A stretch of 64,000 nt of DNA, taken from Bradyrhizobium sp. 186. Lineage in GTDB: Bacteria > Pseudomonadota > Alphaproteobacteria > Rhizobiales > Xanthobacteraceae. The translations under genes were made by a program, and so were the position numbers. The notes below the pieces were generated by a model. It saw only the letters and a list, made by a program, of their open reading frames with translations. It searched no databases and had not been told where the DNA came from. How positions within the stretch are numbered: the first letter of the stretch is position 1; each line of letters opens with the position of its first letter. Location: NCBI RefSeq assembly GCF_023101685.1, contig NZ_CP082165.1, positions 186,001-250,000 of the forward strand, written 5' to 3'. Positions 59,908 through 64,000 of this stretch are shown here, in pieces.

Positions 59908-61194
59908 TCAGACCACGTAACGCGGCAATTTCTCGATCTCGCGGAGCGCCACGAGAGGCCAGGTCTCGCCGTAGTCGTCGGCGACTTTTCCGCCCGCGTG
60001 GCCTTGGATGATGTTGCGGACGTCTTCCGGCATCCCGACGAAGCGGGCGATGCTGGAGAAGCGGTGGCGCCAGCCGTGGTTCGGCGCCACGCCCTCGATG
60101 CCGAGCGCGCGCACCCATTCGGCGATGCGCTCCGCGACCTTCTTGTGGTGCGGATTCGAATCCTTGCCCCCACGGCTGCGGCCGGGGTCGTAGAACAGCG
60201 GCCGCTTGCCGCGCGACTTCGCGTAGTAGAGCAGCCCCTGCTCGATCAGGTGGCCGTGCAGCGGCACCTCGCGGTACGTGCGCGTCTTGTTGTTGGCGCC
60301 GCGGATGCGGATGATCCAGATGCCGTCGCGCTTGACGAAGTCGGCCGCGGTCAACGGCGTAAGCTCGTTGATGCGGGCGCCGGTGTAGGCGCCGATCCAG
60401 GGCAGCCAACGCCGCGCCGCCGCCATCTCCTCGCTGATCAGGTGCGACAACGGCCGCAGCGTCGCGGTCAGGATCGTCTTGGCTTCCTCGCCGTCGAAGC
60501 CCTTCTCGCGCTCCTTGACCTTCTTGCGCACGCGCACCCTCACCTCCTTGGCAGGATTCTCGGCGAGCAGCCCCTGATCGACGGCGAACTGGAACATGGC
60601 CTTGGTCGCGGCGAGGTAGACGTCCCGGACCGTGATGTTTTTCATGCCGCCTTCGAGCAGCGCGTCCTTCCAGGCGACGATGTCGGCGCGCGCGATCGCC
60701 GCGGCGTCGTCGTGACCGAGATGCGCGATCAGCCGGTCGACGACCGGCGACCACCGCTTGACGGTGGCCGGCGAGAGCTGGGCTTCCTTGCCGTAGGATT
60801 TGAAGAGGGCGCGCAGCGGCACCGGCGCCTTGTCGCTCGCGTCGACCGCGGCCGGACCGGCGAAGGAATGACCCGGCTTCGAAGGACAGGTCGCCGCGGG
60901 ATCGGCGCGCGCCGAGACCGCGCCGGCCGGCCCCGCGTCCGATGCGGACTTGCACTGCAGGGGCGACAGAACACGGCCTTCGCCGTCGATGACCGCGGCG
61001 TCGATTCCCGACCACGCGCGCTCGATCCTCGCCAGCACCTCGAGGTGGCGGATGCGCGCGACGACGGGATCGCGCGTGCGCAGCGAAAGCTTGACCTCGC
61101 CCTTGCCGACGGCTTCCTTCAGCCGTTCAGGGACTCTTTTCCTTAACAGAAAGATACCGCTGTCCGGATGGCGTCTTAGAGATTCGAACCCCAT
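59908..61194 (-). CDS. Tyrosine site-specific recombinase (integrase)
   Basis: This 428-residue phage-type integrase begins MGFESLRRHPDSGIFLLRKR. An N-terminal arm-binding part is followed by the SAM-like core-binding domain (about 125-215). The catalytic domain has Arg274 in TGARINEL, His373 and Arg376 in HGWRHRF, His399 in GHAGGK and the nucleophile Tyr408 in DDYGET. All five catalytic positions are present. It is probably responsible for inserting the element carrying the mobilisation genes. A tRNA-Ser 3'-end fragment lies about 85 bases beyond its start, the usual place for an att site. Two small genes follow in the same direction. Confidence 0.9.
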   Translation of the reverse strand: MGFESLRRHPDSGIFLLRKRVPERLKEAVGKGEVKLSLRTRDPVVARIRHLEVLARIERAWSGIDAAVIDGEGRVLSPLQCKSASDAGPAGAVSARADPAATCPSKPGHSFAGPAAVDASDKAPVPLRALFKSYGKEAQLSPATVKRWSPVVDRLIAHLGHDDAAAIARADIVAWKDALLEGGMKNITVRDVYLAATKAMFQFAVDQGLLAENPAKEVRVRVRKKVKEREKGFDGEEAKTILTATLRPLSHLISEEMAAARRWLPWIGAYTGARINELTPLTAADFVKRDGIWIIRIRGANNKTRTYREVPLHGHLIEQGLLYYAKSRGKRPLFYDPGRSRGGKDSNPHHKKVAERIAEWVRALGIEGVAPNHGWRHRFSSIARFVGMPEDVRNIIQGHAGGKVADDYGETWPLVALREIEKLPRYVV

Positions 61195-61279
61195 GTGTAC
61201 CGACCATGTGTACCGACGGCGGTCCGGAAAACCCTTTGAGATTCAAAAGGTCCGCTGTTTTCTAGGGTTTTTCGAGGGG

Positions 61280-61303
61280 TGGCGGAGAGGGAGGGATTCG
61301 CAT
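61280..61303 (-). other. tRNA-Ser 3'-end fragment, probable att site
   Basis: GGTGGCGGAGAGGGAGGGAT followed by TCG is the complement of the T-arm and acceptor end of tRNA-Ser (AATCCCTCCCTCTCCGCCACC). The rest of the tRNA (D-arm, anticodon arm, variable arm) is absent on either side, so this is a fragment. Its position next to the recombinase fits an attachment site copy left by integration into a tRNA-Ser gene. Confidence 0.7.
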
Positions 61304-61530
61304 CCCCGTTTATCGCTCGACGCTATACCTAGCATGATCTCCCGGTAAGCAGTTTCGATCCAAGCATCTCATAGTCGGACGCCACCTGTCGCCAGCGTGT
61401 CCCTGGATGACGTTCTGAACATCGACGTGAATGCTGACCTGCCGCGCGAGTGAAGAAAATCGATGCCGCTATCTCGATAGCTGCGGAAGATCCGACCTAG
61501 CTCAAAGAATGTCTTGGTCCATCCCCTTCG
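61304..61530. other. Intergenic stretch without a recognisable gene
   Basis: I see no gene or RNA between the att-like fragment and the end of the relaxase gene. Confidence 0.4.
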
Positions 61531-62607
61531 CTATCTGGTTCGCTCATCGTCTCGCGTGTCACCGCGCCGGTTGGCATCGACGCCCTGCTCTCCGGCGCGG
61601 CGCCGGCTACTGGCGAGTTCCGCAAGCTCGTTCATCAGTGCATGGCGGCGAGTTTCAACAGCGGGCATATCCTTGGCGAATTGCCTAATCTGACGCGCTA
61701 GCTCGTGATCTGCTGCCACTCCAGAGCGCTGTAGCTCGGCGGCATAGTCGAGATATCGCCGCCGGATCGCGTCCTGACGTGACTTAATCTGTTCGTCCCA
61801 AGGATGCTTGGCAGTCCTGCCGCCCCTCGCCTCCGAAAGCACCTCGTGACGGGCGAGCCGGTCGACATCTGGCGTGATCTTTCGCTTGCGTAAAGCGAGC
61901 ACCGGCCCGCGATCTGCCTTTCGAACCCGTCCGCGGGTTCGCCGCGGCGTTGCCTCCGCCGCGATCCAGCGAAGCCGGAGTTCGCCAGCAAACCGCTCCC
62001 GCCAGGCCTGAAGATCCGCCTTGCGAGGGCTGAGTCGCTTGCCGTCATGGCCCAGCGACCGAACGGTCAAGTGCACGTGGGGATGCTTGTCGTCGAGGTG
62101 CTGGACGAAGACGTAGTCGTGATTGTAGCCGAACGTCTCGACGGCAAATGCCCGGGCCGAATCCTTGACTGCGACGGCATCGGTGCCAGCCGGCATCGAC
62201 AGAATGATGTTGATCGAAAGCGATCCATCGCGGCGGCGCTTGTTGTCGAGAACAGAATCATCCTCCCATTGTTGTTGCAGATCTTTCAATCCGGAACGAC
62301 CCGCCATCGTTGCGCCCTGCTCTGTTTCACCATCGAGCTCGCCATTTCGCGTGATGTATGCCAAGTGCGACTTGAGATGCGCCGCGTCCCTGGTGCGACC
62401 GGTGATCTTAACCATTACCTCTGGCGCTCGGCGTACGATGCGTTCGAGCTTTGCACGCATCGCAGGCGTAAGGCGGCCGGGAGCGGCCGGATCGGGGATA
62501 TCCCACTCGGCCCGCCGTGGGCGCCGATTGGGCGTTTCCCAGACATACGAGATCGGCGGAAGTTCGGAGGCCAGGTCGGTCGGCCGCGGCGAGTGGCGCC
62601 TACTCAT
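61531..62607 (-). CDS. MobA/VirD2-like relaxase
   Basis: This 358-residue relaxase starts at ATG 62607, overlapping the mobC stop as ATGA. HLAYITRNGELDGETEQG and, further on, HLDDKHPHVHLTVRSLG carry the family motifs; the HxDxxxPHxH histidines bind the metal for nicking at oriT. The nucleophilic Tyr is probably in the HLAYIT segment. The C-terminal third is helical and basic. It is shorter than full TraI/VirD2 proteins and has no helicase or primase, which fits a mobilisable element and not a self-transferring one. No type IV secretion genes are seen in the window. Confidence 0.85.
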   Translation of the reverse strand: MSRRHSPRPTDLASELPPISYVWETPNRRPRRAEWDIPDPAAPGRLTPAMRAKLERIVRRAPEVMVKITGRTRDAAHLKSHLAYITRNGELDGETEQGATMAGRSGLKDLQQQWEDDSVLDNKRRRDGSLSINIILSMPAGTDAVAVKDSARAFAVETFGYNHDYVFVQHLDDKHPHVHLTVRSLGHDGKRLSPRKADLQAWRERFAGELRLRWIAAEATPRRTRGRVRKADRGPVLALRKRKITPDVDRLARHEVLSEARGGRTAKHPWDEQIKSRQDAIRRRYLDYAAELQRSGVAADHELARQIRQFAKDMPAVETRRHALMNELAELASSRRRAGEQGVDANRRGDTRDDERTR

Positions 62608-63122
62608 CGCCGCCCATCCCAATAATTCGCGTTGCCGTGCAGCGCATTGCGTAGTTGCGCAAGCTCTCTTTCAATGACCATTTTGGCCTCTTGAATTGCG
62701 GACAGATCGAGCTCAACCGCCCTGCCCTGCAACACACTGGTGTTTGCGGCACGCGCGATCTGGTTGATGTTGCCCCCGATCCGGTTGAGCTCGCGAACGA
62801 TCGCGCGAAGCGCGTCGTGCTCGTCCGGGGAATGCTGCACTGGTGACCCCAATCGCGAGCGCACCAGCGCGACAATCCAGCCGGTTCGGGTCATGCCACG
62901 CTGATGTGAAACTTCCGCGATCTGCCGCATCTCGCTCTCGCGAAATCGCACCGTCACCTTCTCCGGCCGTCCGACCGGCAACGCCAAGATGCGCGGCGCT
63001 GGCGCGGCTAGGGCATCAGCAATGAGACGCCGCAGCAGCGCGGACTTGCCGCCCTGGGTAGCTGCAAGAATTGAGAACTCCGCAGCGACTTCGTCGGGGA
63101 CGCGAAGCGAGATCAGAGCCAT
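62604..63122 (-). CDS. mobC: MobC-like relaxosome protein
   Basis: The product is 172 residues from ATG 63122. The N-terminus ALISLRVPDEVAAEFSILAA resembles a ribbon-helix-helix, and VTVRFRESEMRQIAEVSHQR followed by GMTRTGWIVALVRSRL is a second such region. The C-terminal block LRAIVRELNRIGGNINQIAR is the MobC signature. MobC opens DNA near oriT and helps the relaxase bind. It overlaps the relaxase start by 4 bases, so the two are made together. oriT is expected nearby, but I could not place it. Confidence 0.8.
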   Translation of the reverse strand: MALISLRVPDEVAAEFSILAATQGGKSALLRRLIADALAAPAPRILALPVGRPEKVTVRFRESEMRQIAEVSHQRGMTRTGWIVALVRSRLGSPVQHSPDEHDALRAIVRELNRIGGNINQIARAANTSVLQGRAVELDLSAIQEAKMVIERELAQLRNALHGNANYWDGRR

Positions 63123-63550
63123 GCACTCCAATCCCAATCGCGATGTAATACATCGCTGGCGCGAAGCCTATCCTGCACTAGAAAGCGCGAATCCTTCGAC
63201 CCCCTCCATGTTGGTTCAAACCAACGGGCTCGACATTCAAAGCTCGGAAGTTGCTGCAGGTGAGATCCAACCCAGCCGGCGATCGATGCGGAGAGTTCCT
63301 CTGGGAATGACGCAGCCGTCGCCCCTAATGCTGGTACTTCACGAGCCCCGCGCGTGCAGATCGGCAACATTAGTACCGAGCATGTGGACCGCGGCTTTCC
63401 AGCAGCCTCCGGCCTCTCTACGGCGCTGTGGGGGGCGCGTTCGGCCTCCGGCTGCTGCGCTAACGCGCCATCCTTCGAATGGGAAATCCGCTGCGCCGGC
63501 GCACCAACTGTAGCAGCGTTTCTGAGGAAGCTCTCTAAGACAAGCTTCAT
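63113..63550 (-). CDS. Hypothetical protein, start overlapping the previous stop
   Basis: A 145-codon frame begins MKLVLESFLRNAATVGAPAQ at ATG 63550. It overlaps the previous stop as ATGA and the mobC start by 10 bases, which would fit a tight operon. The composition (many Arg, Ser, Pro and Glu in no clear pattern) does not look like a folded domain, and I recognise nothing. It may be a chance frame. Confidence 0.3.
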   Translation of the reverse strand: MKLVLESFLRNAATVGAPAQRISHSKDGALAQQPEAERAPHSAVERPEAAGKPRSTCSVLMLPICTRGAREVPALGATAASFPEELSASIAGWVGSHLQQLPSFECRARWFEPTWRGSKDSRFLVQDRLRASDVLHRDWDWSAWL

Positions 63551-63996
63551 GCGAACAGGATCTCTTCAATTGTGACCGTCGATGCCGGAACCTCTTCCGC
63601 TTCTTCTGCGCCATCGATCAGCAGCACGGCATGGCGTGAGCCTTGAGACGCGAGTCGATCGACCAGAAGACAGCCACTTCGATCTTGGTGACGCACTCTG
63701 ATCGTCAGTGATGGGCTCATTCGCGCGTTCCGATCGACCGAAGAGTGGGAGGACTTTTCCGCGATCGCCGTTACACGGTCTGTCTCTATGGGTCGCAATG
63801 CCGCTTGCGTTGCGACCGGGCTTCGCGGTGGTTGATCTCCAGGAGGCCCCTCGCCGTCAGCAGGGGAACCGCGGACCTCAGTGCGAATTTTGCGGGCCAG
63901 CTGACGGGCGTGTGCGTCGGTGAAGCTCTCCTGTGCTGCGCATAAGGTCTCGACGGCGTTGGGCTGCTCACGCCAAGCCTGGTAGAGTTCATACAC
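63547..63996 (-). CDS. Hypothetical protein, possibly continuing past the window
   Basis: The frame (149 codons within the window) reads YELYQAWREQPNAVETLCAA, AHARQLARKIRTEVRG and, at the end, RHAVLLIDGAEEAEEVPAST followed by VTIEEILFA. The last block looks like a real beta-alpha unit, and the stop overlaps the next ATG. The start may lie beyond 64000. I do not recognise it. Its place ahead of mobC and the relaxase suggests a part in the mobilisation operon. Confidence 0.4.
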   Translation of the reverse strand: MYELYQAWREQPNAVETLCAAQESFTDAHARQLARKIRTEVRGSPADGEGPPGDQPPRSPVATQAALRPIETDRVTAIAEKSSHSSVDRNARMSPSLTIRVRHQDRSGCLLVDRLASQGSRHAVLLIDGAEEAEEVPASTVTIEEILFA

Positions 63997-64000
63997 AGCA

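Noticed and set aside
59998..61146. A 382-codon plus-strand frame across the recombinase
   Set aside because: It is antisense to the complete tyrosine recombinase and has no recognisable domain.
61270..61370. A complete tRNA-Ser gene
   Set aside because: Only the last 24 or so bases match. No anticodon arm, D-arm or variable arm can be folded upstream of them on the minus strand.

Overview
The window is high-GC DNA with rhizobial-type gene content: an IS66 element with the three-gene layout common in rhizobia, an AcoR-type sigma-54 activator beside a Baeyer-Villiger monooxygenase, several small rhizobial families of unknown function, and many ABC importers. I infer an alphaproteobacterium, probably Hyphomicrobiales and Bradyrhizobium-like. 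About a third of the recognisable genes are truncated, frameshifted or chimeric. That is typical of a genomic or symbiosis island or a large plasmid. No rRNA gene, intact tRNA gene or CRISPR array is visible.

Region 1 (1-5256) is mostly decay: an AcoR-like remnant, a cytochrome b561 gene with two in-frame amber codons, an intact FMN reductase, a chimeric remnant of a cytochrome c peroxidase and an RTX-like tail, a DNA-binding-like protein, and a LuxR-type regulator divergent from the next gene. Region 2 (5257-21306) is one 5,349-residue adhesin-like gene. It has Ig-like, cadherin-like, VCBS and RTX modules, fifteen near-identical 107-residue repeats, a 252-residue beta-rich repeat, and a C-terminal RTX/type I secretion end. 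No type I secretion genes are in view.

Region 3 (21307-30301) holds a beta-helix protein remnant split by an IS66-family element (21738-24371, perfect 8-bp target duplication), three small unknown membrane proteins, a YggS-like remnant, and a PIN-toxin/HTH-antitoxin pair lying between two copies of a WGR-domain gene. Region 4 (30302-35833) is a coherent module: a sigma-54 promoter, a Baeyer-Villiger monooxygenase, a serine esterase and the matching enhancer-binding protein. It would turn a ketone into an ester and then into acid plus alcohol.

Region 5 (35834-40403) contains a HipBA toxin-antitoxin pair preceded by four operator-like palindromes, a 3' fragment of malate synthase G, and an IclR remnant. 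Region 6 (40666-56442) is the best metabolic candidate. A long minus-strand operon encodes a peptide-type importer with one degenerate and one consensus ATPase, an SDR dehydrogenase, a GntR regulator and a ribose-type importer. Divergent from it are an L-asparaginase-family amidohydrolase, a PgdA/cyclic-imidase-like hydrolase, a small Cys protein and a COG0523 metal-chaperone GTPase. Three GGTC-NN-CC sites lie between the two arms. I infer uptake and hydrolysis of an amide or imide compound.

Region 7 (56443-64000) is a mosaic of a truncated transposase, gentisate dioxygenase, GntR and MFS remnants, then an integrated element with a tyrosine recombinase, two frameshifted genes, a tRNA-Ser 3'-end fragment as probable att site, and a MobC/relaxase mobilisation operon.
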